DNA from: Cellvibrionales bacterium UBA4451
GTDB lineage: Bacteria; Pseudomonadota; Gammaproteobacteria; Pseudomonadales; Porticoccaceae
DNA length: 64,000 nucleotides
NCBI GenBank assembly: GCA_002390285.1
Contig: DGPB01000016.1
Location: forward strand, 124,001 to 188,000
Direction of reading: 5' to 3'
Each line of letters begins with the position of its first letter. Positions within the stretch are counted from its first letter, which is position 1. The notes beneath the pieces are model-generated. The model saw nothing but the letters and a program-made list of their open reading frames with translations. It had not been told where the DNA came from and made no database searches. This document shows, one piece after another, positions 8,101 through 16,537 of this stretch. The position numbers were made by a program, and so were the translations under genes.

Positions 8101-10652
8101 CCCCAATAGATAGTGTGATTCGGCCGCTACAACAGGCGCATGAATCACTCCTTGGGATGATTGATTGTGTGGTAGCCAATCAGGACTTGCTACCGGTTCC
8201 GCTTTCTCTGGTAGAGCAGTTGGAGGTATTGGCAACCCAGGTCGAACTCGTTGAATCTACTGAGCCCGAGCCAGCCTTACTTGATGAGTTGCAAGACGTC
8301 GCTATCCTACCACTGGATGGCGATGATATTGACCTGGATATTCTGGAAACGTTTATTGCTGAAGCCGATGAGCTGCTGGAAGAAATTGATCAGGCGCTGC
8401 AAGGCTGGGAGCGTGATTGGGCAAGTAAAGATCATGTGGAGTCACTCAAGCGTTCACTGCATACCCTAAAAGGGGGTGCTCGTATGGCGAGCCTGGAACA
8501 ATTGGGTACCTTCAGTCATGACCTAGAAAGCGACATTCTTGTTCTAGAAAATAAGCGGGATCAGCTTAGTGCCGCCATCTTTAATCGGCTATTCCGGCAG
8601 CAGGATTATCTGATCGAATCGTTGGCTATAGCGAGAAAGTTATTTGATCGAGATGATAAGAATACGGCTGAGGTCAACGTCGAGGTAGCGTCTACAGACA
8701 CCATGCAGGAAGCTCAACCCGTATTGCCCAATGTGGTTGACGTGGTGGTTGACCTCTCGCTCAAGCCTGACATGGCTGAGGCTACTATTCCTCAGATTGA
8801 GCGTCAGACAACGCGTCAGGAAATGATTAAGGTTCCTGCACCATTGTTAGAAAGTCTGGTGAACCTAGCGGGAGAAACCAGTATTTCCCGAGGCCGTGTC
8901 GAGCAGCAGGTGAGCGAATTTGCGTTCACTTTGGAGGAAATGGAAGCAACAATTGTCCGTCTCAAAGATCAAGTTCGTCGTATTGGTATGGAAACTGAGG
9001 CTCATGTGATGTTCCGCCAGGAGCAAATTGAGGCTATGTCCACATCAGAGACAGAGGGGTTTGATCCTTTAGAAATGGATCGTTATTCACAGTTGCAGCA
9101 ATTGTCGCGAGCATTGCTGGAGTCGGCCTCAGACTTACAGGACTTGAAAGGCACGTTGGCTGATAAGGCGAGGGGTGCAGAGTCACAATTACTGACGCAA
9201 TCTCGGATCAATACCGATCTGCAGGAGCGTTTGATGCGGACCCGTATGGTACCGTTTTCTCGAATTGTGCCAAGGTTACGGCGTATGGTGCGCCAGGTTA
9301 GTGAGGCGTTGGGCAAAAAAGTCGAACTGATCCTTGCCAATGTGGATGGTGAGATGGATCGCTCAGTGATGGAGCAAATGCTGCCCCCCCTCGAGCACAT
9401 GATTAGGAATTCTATCGACCATGGGATTGAATCCTCTCAGGCAAGGCTCGAAGCGGGCAAGCCAGAGGCGGGTATTATTTCTGTAGGGCTGACTCGCGAA
9501 GGCGGCGATATTCTATTGCAGTTATCAGATGATGGGCGAGGCCTCGATATTGAGGCAATTCGTTTGCGAGCCATAGAGCTTGGTTTAATGTCAGATGATA
9601 GCGACCTAGACCATCAGGACGTCATTCAGTTTATTTTCCAGTCCGGCTTTTCCACCTCACAAAAAGTGACTCATGTTTCGGGCCGGGGTGTTGGCATGGA
9701 TGTGGTTCACAGCCAGGTGCGAGAGCTGGGAGGTACTGTACAGACGGCTACCAGGCCGGGGGAAGGCTCCCAATTTACGATACGCCTACCCTTCACTGTG
9801 TCAGTCAATCGTGCATTGATGATCGAGGTTGGTGAGGATTTGTTTGCCCTGCCGCTGAATAGTGTGGATGGGGTTGTACGTGTGAGCGCTATGGAGCTGG
9901 AACATTACTACCGTTATCCGGATGCGCGACTGGAATATGGCGGTGAGCATTACGAGGTTCGTTATCTTGGCAGCTTGGTTAGCGATGAGTTAACACCCAA
10001 GGTCGATATATCGGGTGAAGCGGCTTTACTGGTTCTGGTTCATTCGGAAACGCGCTCATACGCTGTTCAGGTTGATGGGTTAGCTGGCAGTAGTGAGATA
10101 GTGGTGAAAAGTTTGGGGCCGCAGTTAAGTAAGGTTCCCGGTCTGTCCGGCGCCACGCTGTTGGGTGATGGTCGAGTAGTGGTGATTCTTGATTTATTAG
10201 CATTGTTGCGAGTACAAGCTGCGGTCAGGGTCGGAGTTGAAGTACTCAATACAGGGGAAAGCGTGAATCCATCTGCCGTGTCAACCGTGATGGTGGTAGA
10301 TGATTCGGTGACGGTGCGTAAAGTCACCACACGTTTTTTGGAGCGCGAAGGCTTCAAAGTGATTACAGCCAGAGATGGCATCGAAGCAATGAAATTGTTG
10401 CAGGATCATCTGCCGGATGTGATGTTGCTAGACATTGAGATGCCGAGGATGGATGGCTTTGACGTAGCACGTCGGGTCAAGGGCAATGAAGAGCTTAAAA
10501 ACATACCGATTATTATGATCACCTCCAGAACAGGAGAAAAACACCGGGATCGTGCATTTGCATTAGGTGTCGAACAATATCTAGGCAAGCCCTACCAAGA
10601 AGAGACACTGCTTGAAACCATCTCAGAGCTCATTGGTATAACAGCGGAGTAA
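5169..10652 (+). CDS. chpA: Hybrid chemotaxis histidine kinase ChpA
   Basis: CheA-type kinase of the Pil-Chp system, 1,827 residues, which phosphorylates PilG and PilH. Domains in order: an N-terminal Hpt-like segment with His near 49 (YIHQVHGSL); a long helical region; three canonical Hpt domains with HTLKGSGRM (His about 639), HTLKGSARM (about 802) and HTLKGGARM (about 1098); dimerisation region; HATPase with NSIDHGIE (N box, about 1414), DDGRGLD and GRGVGMDVV; CheW-like domain; C-terminal receiver with VVDDS and phospho-Asp about 1755 (VMLLDIEMPRMDGF). Pseudomonas ChpA is about 2,470 residues with more Hpt-type modules, so this is a reduced version. ATG 5169 follows GAAGG by 6 bases; TTG at 5166 is an alternative. 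chpC follows after 4 bases. Confidence 0.95.
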   Translation: MELRGRLQGLEWLIDEVEASLHQAYESLESYLVDPSDESHIRFCLSYIHQVHGSLKIAECHGPLLLAEEMEELAVSMLEGRTQNVVDACDVMVQAILKLPAYLRQVMTSRRDQPEMLLLLLNELRVVRGESLVSETVFFTPRMDAAQKLSKPYNRQPDPVPMTNLLRKLRQMYQYALLGVVKGEKVEENFGYLDKVFSRLKELSKGLPREPLWTAVLALLEGIAAKEIPLGYSVKMLLRELDGEIRQLAQEGIDGLSLPLPEILLKNILFYIAYSRSEAPRAVLVRAAYHLDESLPEALLEDSENGLSPMFHPETAQAIVMALDEELAQVKECLDRYTIEGGDNKQLLDDAGNGLRRISDSLAVVGRDELRASMESAREQILAFRKNPSGAAKDCLVLVAAQLVEGEASLHGWLDNNRQLIEGSVNSGEMQVEVNRAQEALLHEVQKGLETTKEAIVEFIASQWHRENLDGIPELILDVRGALNMVTLHRAAAVLGACHRFLVAEVLAEDNVPNWNTLDALADAITSVEYYLEYVGRRDEQAEQTILGLAEEGVAKLGYPVEGDVPAVPTAEPEPLVPAIEDPSVGVSIEEDDFADQEIIGIFVEEVAEVLEHIENAYLQWVDNPKGEEPLVEIRRGFHTLKGSGRMVGAETIGNLAWAVENLLNKVIENRVTVTPTVIAFVDLAREVVPELCEAFRKDVSYSRSDYVAQLVVAADALAQGEETELPEVTVTEDASPSAAEMSIPENIGTKEPIFTESSELMVIFAGEAKGHLQMVQDFVEAQRADAPVYAPPTSMVQSALHTLKGSARMAEIEPIGDLVTPLEQYVRELYTYQIDVDKDIVDLLSDAVGYCHQSIAPIERQFQVGAIPELPQFLRRLAELSARAVDPIPHQEQREQPRVDPESLNVLMVEGLSGLLNADDGLSQWQLQPEELSVLSSLRNELDQLAPAADRAGIEALSRLSLLLSRVYSNIIQEHLPPIDSVIRPLQQAHESLLGMIDCVVANQDLLPVPLSLVEQLEVLATQVELVESTEPEPALLDELQDVAILPLDGDDIDLDILETFIAEADELLEEIDQALQGWERDWASKDHVESLKRSLHTLKGGARMASLEQLGTFSHDLESDILVLENKRDQLSAAIFNRLFRQQDYLIESLAIARKLFDRDDKNTAEVNVEVASTDTMQEAQPVLPNVVDVVVDLSLKPDMAEATIPQIERQTTRQEMIKVPAPLLESLVNLAGETSISRGRVEQQVSEFAFTLEEMEATIVRLKDQVRRIGMETEAHVMFRQEQIEAMSTSETEGFDPLEMDRYSQLQQLSRALLESASDLQDLKGTLADKARGAESQLLTQSRINTDLQERLMRTRMVPFSRIVPRLRRMVRQVSEALGKKVELILANVDGEMDRSVMEQMLPPLEHMIRNSIDHGIESSQARLEAGKPEAGIISVGLTREGGDILLQLSDDGRGLDIEAIRLRAIELGLMSDDSDLDHQDVIQFIFQSGFSTSQKVTHVSGRGVGMDVVHSQVRELGGTVQTATRPGEGSQFTIRLPFTVSVNRALMIEVGEDLFALPLNSVDGVVRVSAMELEHYYRYPDARLEYGGEHYEVRYLGSLVSDELTPKVDISGEAALLVLVHSETRSYAVQVDGLAGSSEIVVKSLGPQLSKVPGLSGATLLGDGRVVVILDLLALLRVQAAVRVGVEVLNTGESVNPSAVSTVMVVDDSVTVRKVTTRFLEREGFKVITARDGIEAMKLLQDHLPDVMLLDIEMPRMDGFDVARRVKGNEELKNIPIIMITSRTGEKHRDRAFALGVEQYLGKPYQEETLLETISELIGITAE

Positions 10653-10656
10653 CACC

Positions 10657-11136
10657 ATGAGTCAATTGGCCATGCAGGAAAAGAAACAGCAAAAACAGGT
10701 GGATAGCCTGTTTGTTCAGCTGGTTGATCACACGTTGTTATTACCGATGTCATCAGTGGCCGAAGTGGTTCAGCATGTTACCTGTGAGCCGGAAGCCAAC
10801 ACCGCGGCTTGGCTGCATGGTTGGATGGAGTGGCGGCATCAGCGTGTGCCGCTCATATTATTTGAGGGCCTTGCTGAAGGTGATAGACAAAGGGATCCTG
10901 ACGTCTCTTTAGCGTTGGTGATGAATACTTTGAATCCAGCCGCTGATTTTCCTTTTTACGCCATTTTGATACAGGATCTTCCTCAGTTGGTGAGAATTTC
11001 TGGCGATGATCAATTACAGGAGGTCGCCGGAACCCCAGGTGTTCCGTACGCGATTATGCGGGTCGGCCTGGATGAGAGAGAGGCGCTTATTCCCGACCTA
11101 GAGGGTCTTGAAAAATATTTATCGGCAAATCTTTAG
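10657..11136 (+). CDS. chpC: CheW-like protein ChpC
   Basis: Second CheW-fold adaptor of the Pil-Chp system, 159 residues. In Pseudomonas ChpC tunes signal input to twitching without being essential. Seen: VQLVDHTLLLPMSSVAEVVQ at the N-terminus, GWMEWRHQRVPLILFE matching the CheW core, and AILIQDLPQLVRIS. It starts 4 bases after chpA, so translational coupling is likely. In Pseudomonas the methylesterase chpB lies between chpA and chpC; here it is absent. Confidence 0.85.
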   Translation: MSQLAMQEKKQQKQVDSLFVQLVDHTLLLPMSSVAEVVQHVTCEPEANTAAWLHGWMEWRHQRVPLILFEGLAEGDRQRDPDVSLALVMNTLNPAADFPFYAILIQDLPQLVRISGDDQLQEVAGTPGVPYAIMRVGLDEREALIPDLEGLEKYLSANL

Positions 11137-11212
11137 CCAGCCATCATTGAGGTGGACTCCTTCTTCGAATAAGCCTAGTTTATTAATACCAGTAGTTTTT
11201 GAGGGTGACGTA

Positions 11213-12913
11213 ATGTCCAACCAGAGCAAAAAATCTGCGGCTCAGGAGCAGGAGGAGCTGTTGGTCAAAGCGATTGAGGCGACGGTAGCATTGAACCCCT
11301 TGGTTGGGGTGAGCACAGACGAGCTAAAGGATGCGGTCAAAATAACCATTAAGCAGGCGGTTACCCAGCCATCCAAGGTGGCGCGCAACAGTAAGCATTT
11401 TGCAAAAAAGATAGCCGGCATTCTCAAAGGTACCGATAAGTATGAGGGCCGAAAGGGCGACCGGCGTTTTGATGATCCCGCCTGGGAGGAGAGCGCTTTA
11501 TATCACAAGCTAAAGCAGGCTTATTTTGCTTGGGATGAGTCCATGGGGGAGTTGGTGGATGAATTAGAGCTTGATGCAATGGATGAACGTCGAGCTAAGT
11601 TTGTTAAAGAGGTGTTAACCACCTCCATGGCACCTACAAATTTTTTGCTAAGTAATCCTAAGGCTCTTCGCCGGGTCGTTGAGACCCGGGGCGCCAGCTT
11701 ATTGAAAGGGCTGCGAAACTTTGTGGATGATCAGAAAAATAATAACGGCATGCCAGCCCAAGTGGACAAAAGCAAGTTTGAGGTGGGCGGAAATTTAGCC
11801 ACCTCAGAAGGTGCCGTGGTGTTTCGTCACGAGCTGCTGGAATTGATCCAGTACAAGCCGCTCTCCGCCAAAGTCTATAAGCGACCTATGCTGGTTGTGC
11901 CGCCTCAGATCAACAAGTTTTATATCTATGATTTGACCCCCGAAAAGAGCTTCATCAAGTTTTGTCTTCAGGAAGGGTTTCAGGTGTTTGCTATTAGTTG
12001 GCGCAACCCGACGAGAGAGCAGTGTCATTGGGGTATGGATCAATACGTTGAAGCCGCAGCGGCGGCGGTGAGTGCAATCCTGGCCATCACCCGCAGTAAA
12101 GACCTTAATGTGGTGGGTGCTTGTGCTGGAGGGATTACAGCCTCCATTTTGTCTTCTTACTTGAACCAGAGGGATGAGGCAGTGGTAAACAGTCTGAGTT
12201 TGTCCGTTTGTATGCTCGACATGCATTCTGATGAGTTAGAGCTGGGTGTCTATAGCTCACCCTCCACATTGCAATTTGCCCGATCCAAGTCGCAGGAGAA
12301 AGGCGTGCTGGAAGGAGCAGAGCTGGCCAAAGTGTTTAGCTGGATGCGGCCCAATGATCTGGTGTGGAATTACCATGTTAACAACTACCTGATGGGAGAG
12401 GCTCCACCGGCCTTTGATCTCCTCTACTGGAACAGTGATTCAACCAACCTGCCTGCTCAATTGCACAGTGATTTTCTGGATATATATGAGAATAACCCAC
12501 TGCATAATGGCGGTATGAAAGTGCTGGGCGTCGAGATCGATTTGACGACACTGGATTGTGATAAGTATATTACGGCAGGTCTCACCGACCATATTACCCC
12601 TTGGAAAGTCTGCTACAAGACGACACAGTTTGTGGGTGGTGATATCAAGTTCGTGTTGAGTTCCAGCGGGCATATTCAGAGCTTGGTCAATCCGCCTACC
12701 AATAAGAAGGCCAAGTATTTTTGTAACGAGGATTTACCTGTCTCTGCCGATGATTGGCTGGAGAGTGCTGAGCAGTGCTCAGGTTCTTGGTGGCAAGACT
12801 GGTCTATCTGGCTGTCGGTTCATTCTGGTAAGCAGAAAGCCTCGCCGAAGACCTTGGGCAATAAACGTTTTGCACCACAGGAAGCGGCTCCCGGTACTTA
12901 TGTGCATGGCTGA
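11213..12913 (+). CDS. phaC: Poly(3-hydroxyalkanoate) synthase, class II-like
   Basis: Polymerises (R)-3-hydroxyacyl-CoA into storage polyester on intracellular granules. 566 residues, typical for class I/II PhaC. The lipase-like box is GACAGG with the catalytic Cys, followed by catalytic Asp in AGLTDHITPW and His in SSSGHIQSLVNPP. The GACxGG form resembles class II (medium-chain) enzymes rather than the GFCVGG of class I. Other hallmarks: VVPPQINKFYIYDL, GFQVFAISWRNP and DLVWNYHVNNYL. I took ATG 11213 (MSNQSKK); frames opening further upstream overlap chpC. The MaoC-like hydratase downstream could supply monomers. No phasin or depolymerase gene is nearby. Confidence 0.93.
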   Translation: MSNQSKKSAAQEQEELLVKAIEATVALNPLVGVSTDELKDAVKITIKQAVTQPSKVARNSKHFAKKIAGILKGTDKYEGRKGDRRFDDPAWEESALYHKLKQAYFAWDESMGELVDELELDAMDERRAKFVKEVLTTSMAPTNFLLSNPKALRRVVETRGASLLKGLRNFVDDQKNNNGMPAQVDKSKFEVGGNLATSEGAVVFRHELLELIQYKPLSAKVYKRPMLVVPPQINKFYIYDLTPEKSFIKFCLQEGFQVFAISWRNPTREQCHWGMDQYVEAAAAAVSAILAITRSKDLNVVGACAGGITASILSSYLNQRDEAVVNSLSLSVCMLDMHSDELELGVYSSPSTLQFARSKSQEKGVLEGAELAKVFSWMRPNDLVWNYHVNNYLMGEAPPAFDLLYWNSDSTNLPAQLHSDFLDIYENNPLHNGGMKVLGVEIDLTTLDCDKYITAGLTDHITPWKVCYKTTQFVGGDIKFVLSSSGHIQSLVNPPTNKKAKYFCNEDLPVSADDWLESAEQCSGSWWQDWSIWLSVHSGKQKASPKTLGNKRFAPQEAAPGTYVHG

Positions 12914-13035
12914 GAAAATCGGCAAGATACTGATGACCTCAAAGTGGTGGGGTAATGGCATACAAGTGGCCCCCAAGATTTACTATTCACTCAATCAATA
13001 TCACTGACTCAAATCCCACTTCTGAAGAGGTAGCC

Positions 13036-13452
13036 ATGAGCGAACAACTTTGTGGTCAATCCGAATGGTTTACGATCACTCAAGGTCAAATCAACCAATT
13101 TGCTGATGTCACACAAGATCATCAGTACCTCCATGTTGACCGCGAACGCGCAGCGAAAACGCCTTTTGGCGGCACCATTGCACATGGATTTCTCTACCTT
13201 TCATTGCTGCCTCATTTAATGCTGGACGAGTTATTTGCCCAGCTGGGGGAGGTTACCGTGTTGAATTACGGGGTGAACCATTTGCGTTTCATTGCACCCG
13301 TGCTTGCAGAGAGCAGTGTTCGGCTCAATTGGAAAGTGGTTTCAGAGGAAAGTAAGGGAACGGGTCGGCTATTAACAGTTGATGTCAGCATGGCGATCCA
13401 GGGTAACGATAAACCTGCGCTGGTAGCTGAATGGTTACTCTACATTTCTTAG
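13036..13452 (+). CDS. MaoC-like (R)-specific enoyl-CoA hydratase
   Basis: Hot-dog fold hydratase of 138 residues. The hydratase-2 motif is clear: FADVTQDHQYLHVD with catalytic Asp and His, then TPFGGTIAHGFLYLSLLP. ATG 13036 is preceded by GAAGAGG at a 5-base gap. Position after phaC suggests a PhaJ-like role, converting trans-2-enoyl-CoA from beta-oxidation to the (R)-3-hydroxyacyl-CoA that PhaC uses. Sequence alone does not separate PhaJ from the NodN-type MaoC group, so the substrate is inference. It is tail-to-tail with the AraC gene; the perfect palindrome CGCCTTAAAAGGCG (13502-13515) lies between them, without a T-tract. Confidence 0.85.
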   Translation: MSEQLCGQSEWFTITQGQINQFADVTQDHQYLHVDRERAAKTPFGGTIAHGFLYLSLLPHLMLDELFAQLGEVTVLNYGVNHLRFIAPVLAESSVRLNWKVVSEESKGTGRLLTVDVSMAIQGNDKPALVAEWLLYIS

Positions 13453-13517
13453 CCAAGGGTTTTCACCGCTTTTTTTCTCACTACCGATATTTTTAATGCA
13501 CCGCCTTAAAAGGCGAT

Positions 13518-14546
13518 TCAGCTAATTTTACTATGGGCGCTAAATAGTTTGGCACGGACCGTTTCTCGGTATTTTGTCGGCGAGGTGCTGAAGTGCTGGT
13601 TAAATATTTTGTTGAAAGAAGCTGGACCCTGATAGCCGCAGTGGGTCGCAATTTCGGATACGGATAAGTTAGATTTTTGCAGTAGCTCCCTCGCATTGTT
13701 CAGGCGAATTTTCTGTAAATACTGTAAGGGTGTTTTTCCAAGGGCGTTTTTAAAGCGTCTATTAAAGCTGCGCATACTAAAGCCAAATTGTGTTGCCACA
13801 TCAACAATTCTGATCGGTTTGCTGAAATTGTCATCGAACCATATTTGCGCCTGCACCACTTGTTCATCAGGGTGGCGCTGAACGTCATCAGAAAAATAGC
13901 TGGTGAGCTCAAAAGAGCCGCGAATTTCATGAAAAAAATTCCGTTCAACCTGGGCCGCAGCTTGACGACTATAGAGGCGGGAAACGAGATGCACCATCAG
14001 TTCGGCCATCGCGTTTACACTGGCGGCACAGTAGAGATTGCCGGCTTGAGTAACAAAGTACTGCCGCTTCAGTTCAACCAGCGGGTAGTCTTTCTGAAAG
14101 CGGTCAAAGTAATGCCAGTGGGTGGTGGCAGGTTGATTATCAAGTAGCCCGGCTTCAGCGAGAAAACACACGCCAGTACCAACGGCAATAATAGTGGCAC
14201 CCAGCTTGGCTTGCTGTTGTAGCCAGGGAATGTAGTCACGATATTTATTCAGTGCTGGTCGTGGATTTCGCCACAGGGCGGGTAGGCTGATGATGTCACA
14301 TTGGGTTACATCAGCAATGGTGGCCGAGGGAATAATATCGAAACCAGATGGAGAGATTACTGGCTGGTGATTAATCGATAGGGTTGCTGCTTCAACACGC
14401 CGTGCATCTGGGTTATGGGCGCGAGCTGAGGCCTCTGCAGTCCTCAACAGTTCCACTGGCAGCGTAGCGCTGGTTCCCAGAAAGTTATCATAGAGCAGCG
14501 TGGCTACTCGTAACGATGATGGGTTAGAAAAAACAGTATTGGCCAT
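13518..14546 (-). CDS. GlxA-type AraC family regulator
   Basis: Transcription factor of 342 residues with an N-terminal DJ-1/PfpI-like (class I glutamine amidotransferase) domain at about 8-190 and a C-terminal AraC double helix-turn-helix at about 230-335 (IVDVATQFGFSMRSFNRRFK, then ISEIATHCGYQGPASFNKIFNQ-like sequence). The nucleophile-elbow region reads VGTGVCFLAEAGLL, with Cys one position off the usual place. ATG 14546 is preferred to TTG 14576. Neither has a clear ribosome binding site. It is divergent from fabY with 89 bp between starts, so it may control fabY or itself; the effector is unknown. Confidence 0.85.
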   Translation of the reverse strand: MANTVFSNPSSLRVATLLYDNFLGTSATLPVELLRTAEASARAHNPDARRVEAATLSINHQPVISPSGFDIIPSATIADVTQCDIISLPALWRNPRPALNKYRDYIPWLQQQAKLGATIIAVGTGVCFLAEAGLLDNQPATTHWHYFDRFQKDYPLVELKRQYFVTQAGNLYCAASVNAMAELMVHLVSRLYSRQAAAQVERNFFHEIRGSFELTSYFSDDVQRHPDEQVVQAQIWFDDNFSKPIRIVDVATQFGFSMRSFNRRFKNALGKTPLQYLQKIRLNNARELLQKSNLSVSEIATHCGYQGPASFNKIFNQHFSTSPTKYRETVRAKLFSAHSKIS

Positions 14547-14560
14547 AATGGCAAAATATA

Positions 14561-14575
14561 TGTCTATAACAGACA
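14561..14575. promoter_or_regulatory. Inverted repeat in the araC-fabY divergent region
   Basis: TGTCTATAACAGACA: a perfect 5-bp inverted repeat (TGTCT/AGACA) around a 5-bp spacer, just upstream of the regulator's ATG and 61 bp before fabY. Placement suits an autoregulatory or shared operator. AraC proteins often bind direct repeats instead, so the link is tentative. Confidence 0.35.
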
Positions 14576-14635
14576 AAAATCAATGAACAATGCCTGATAG
14601 ACTGCTGCGTATTCAGAGATGAGGATGCAGTTTAA

Positions 14636-16537
14636 ATGCAAGCATTGCCCGTAATCGTAGGTTTTGGGGGTTATAACGCGGCTGGACGCAGCTCGTCGCA
14701 CCAGGCTTTTCGCCGGATCGTACTTGAATCACTTCCCAAAGATGAACAGCAAAAAACGATTGTAGGCCTTGCCTGCCTGATGACATTGGTGTCATGGGAT
14801 GGAGAGTGCTACCGCGATATAGATAACAAGGCGCTCAATGCAGAGCAAGTGGTGGACACCTTTGGTGACCGCGTTATCGAAGGCACCTTAATTCGTCGCC
14901 TAGAAGATTCATTATTTGATCCAAAAAAAATCTATGGTCACAAACGTGTTCACCTAGAGGCCCTAAATGGTGACGGCATCACCTTCAAGCTGAGCAGGCG
15001 TGAGCTGCCCTCCTCGATTCCTGATCATTGGGATGTGAAGCCTCTGGACCAAGGTTCTTTTGAGGTCCATATTCATGGCGCTGGAGAATTTTTAGTGCCT
15101 ACTTATTCCGAACAGGAAGCCAAGTCAGCAGGACAGCTACCTTCCGGATTTGACCCCGCAGCACAATATAACTCTCGCTTTCACCCCCGCGGCTTACAGT
15201 TGGCACTATTAGGTGCCAGTGATGCATTGTCTTCTGTTGGTATTCCCTGGGAGACCATCGCTGCCAGTGTTAAGCCAGATGAGGTTGGTGTTTATTGCAC
15301 CAGCATCATGGGCCAGGTAACGAAAGAAGGGCTGGGTGGGTTGCTACAGGCAAGATTGAAGGGCGAGAGAACAACCTCGAAACAGTACGCCATGTCCCTA
15401 AATACCATGCCGGCAGATTTCATCAATGCCTATGTGTTGGGAAGTGTAGGTCACACCGCAGCGATTACCGGCGCCTGTGCTTCATTCCTTTATGTCTTAC
15501 AAGCGGCAATTCAGGATATCCGCAGTGGCCGTCGTAGAGTGGCGGTTGTTGGGAGTGCAGAGGCAGGCCTGACACCAGAAATCATGGAAGGGTTTACCAA
15601 TATGGGTGCACTGGGCACCGACATAAATCTTTGTAAGCTGGATGACACGGACGAGCCTGATTGGCGGCGAGCCAGCCGGCCATTTGGCGAGAACTGTGGC
15701 TTCACTATTGGTGAGGGTGCCCAATATACAGTTCTTATGGATGATGCTCTGGCTATGGAGCTAGGTGCTGATATTCACGGTGCTGTGCCCGAGGTATTTA
15801 TCAATGCCGATGGTATTAAAAAATCCATCTCTGCCCCTGGTGCCGGAAACTATGTTTCCTTTGCCAAAGCAGTGGCATCTGCGATAGCTGTTGTGGGTGA
15901 AGAGACTGTTCGTCAACATAGCTTCATTCATGCCCACGGTTCCAGTACTCCAGCAAATAGGGTGACAGAATCTGAAATTTTTGATCGCGTGGCGGAGGCT
16001 TTTGATATTAATGATTGGCCAGTAGCCGCGGCGAAGGCCTATGTGGGGCATTCTTTAGCGGGTGCAAGTGGCGATCAATTAATCTTTACATTAGGTACTT
16101 TTAAGTACGATATTCTTCCAGGCATTAAAACGGTGGATAAAATTGCTGAGGACGTGTCTCAGGAGCATATGCTTTTTCCATTGCAGGACTTGGACGTCAG
16201 CGATCGAAAAATGGATGTAGCCTTTATTAACTCAAAAGGATTTGGCGGTAACAATGCCACGGCGGTGGTGTTGTCGCCCAGTAAGGTAGAGGAAATGCTG
16301 ACCAGCCGATATGGTGCTGCGATGTCGGACTACCAGCAGCGTCGAGAGCAAACTCGCCAAGTGGCAGAGGACTACGCTAATCGATCAGATCACGGCAGTG
16401 TTGAGGTCGTTTACCGTTTTGGCGAGCCAGTGATTGATGAAAGTGGTATCCGGATTTCCTGCAATGGGGTTCATGTACCTGGCTATGAGCATGATGTGGT
16501 GTTTGATAAAGCCAACCCTTGGGAAGATATGAGCTGA
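14636..16537 (+). CDS. fabY: Beta-ketoacyl-ACP synthase FabY
   Basis: Condensing enzyme that starts fatty acid synthesis by making acetoacetyl-ACP from acetyl-CoA and malonyl-ACP, the FabH-replacing route known in Pseudomonas. 633 residues, matching FabY (about 634) and far longer than FabB/F. Catalytic Cys is in VGHTAAITGACASFLYVL, the two His in FIHAHGSSTPANRV and KAYVGHSLAGASGDQ, with the C-terminal glycine-rich FGGNNATAVVLS. The N-terminal 160 residues (VIVGFGGYNAAGRSS) are specific to this subfamily. It is transcribed alone and divergently from the GlxA/AraC regulator. Confidence 0.92.
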   Translation: MQALPVIVGFGGYNAAGRSSSHQAFRRIVLESLPKDEQQKTIVGLACLMTLVSWDGECYRDIDNKALNAEQVVDTFGDRVIEGTLIRRLEDSLFDPKKIYGHKRVHLEALNGDGITFKLSRRELPSSIPDHWDVKPLDQGSFEVHIHGAGEFLVPTYSEQEAKSAGQLPSGFDPAAQYNSRFHPRGLQLALLGASDALSSVGIPWETIAASVKPDEVGVYCTSIMGQVTKEGLGGLLQARLKGERTTSKQYAMSLNTMPADFINAYVLGSVGHTAAITGACASFLYVLQAAIQDIRSGRRRVAVVGSAEAGLTPEIMEGFTNMGALGTDINLCKLDDTDEPDWRRASRPFGENCGFTIGEGAQYTVLMDDALAMELGADIHGAVPEVFINADGIKKSISAPGAGNYVSFAKAVASAIAVVGEETVRQHSFIHAHGSSTPANRVTESEIFDRVAEAFDINDWPVAAAKAYVGHSLAGASGDQLIFTLGTFKYDILPGIKTVDKIAEDVSQEHMLFPLQDLDVSDRKMDVAFINSKGFGGNNATAVVLSPSKVEEMLTSRYGAAMSDYQQRREQTRQVAEDYANRSDHGSVEVVYRFGEPVIDESGIRISCNGVHVPGYEHDVVFDKANPWEDMS

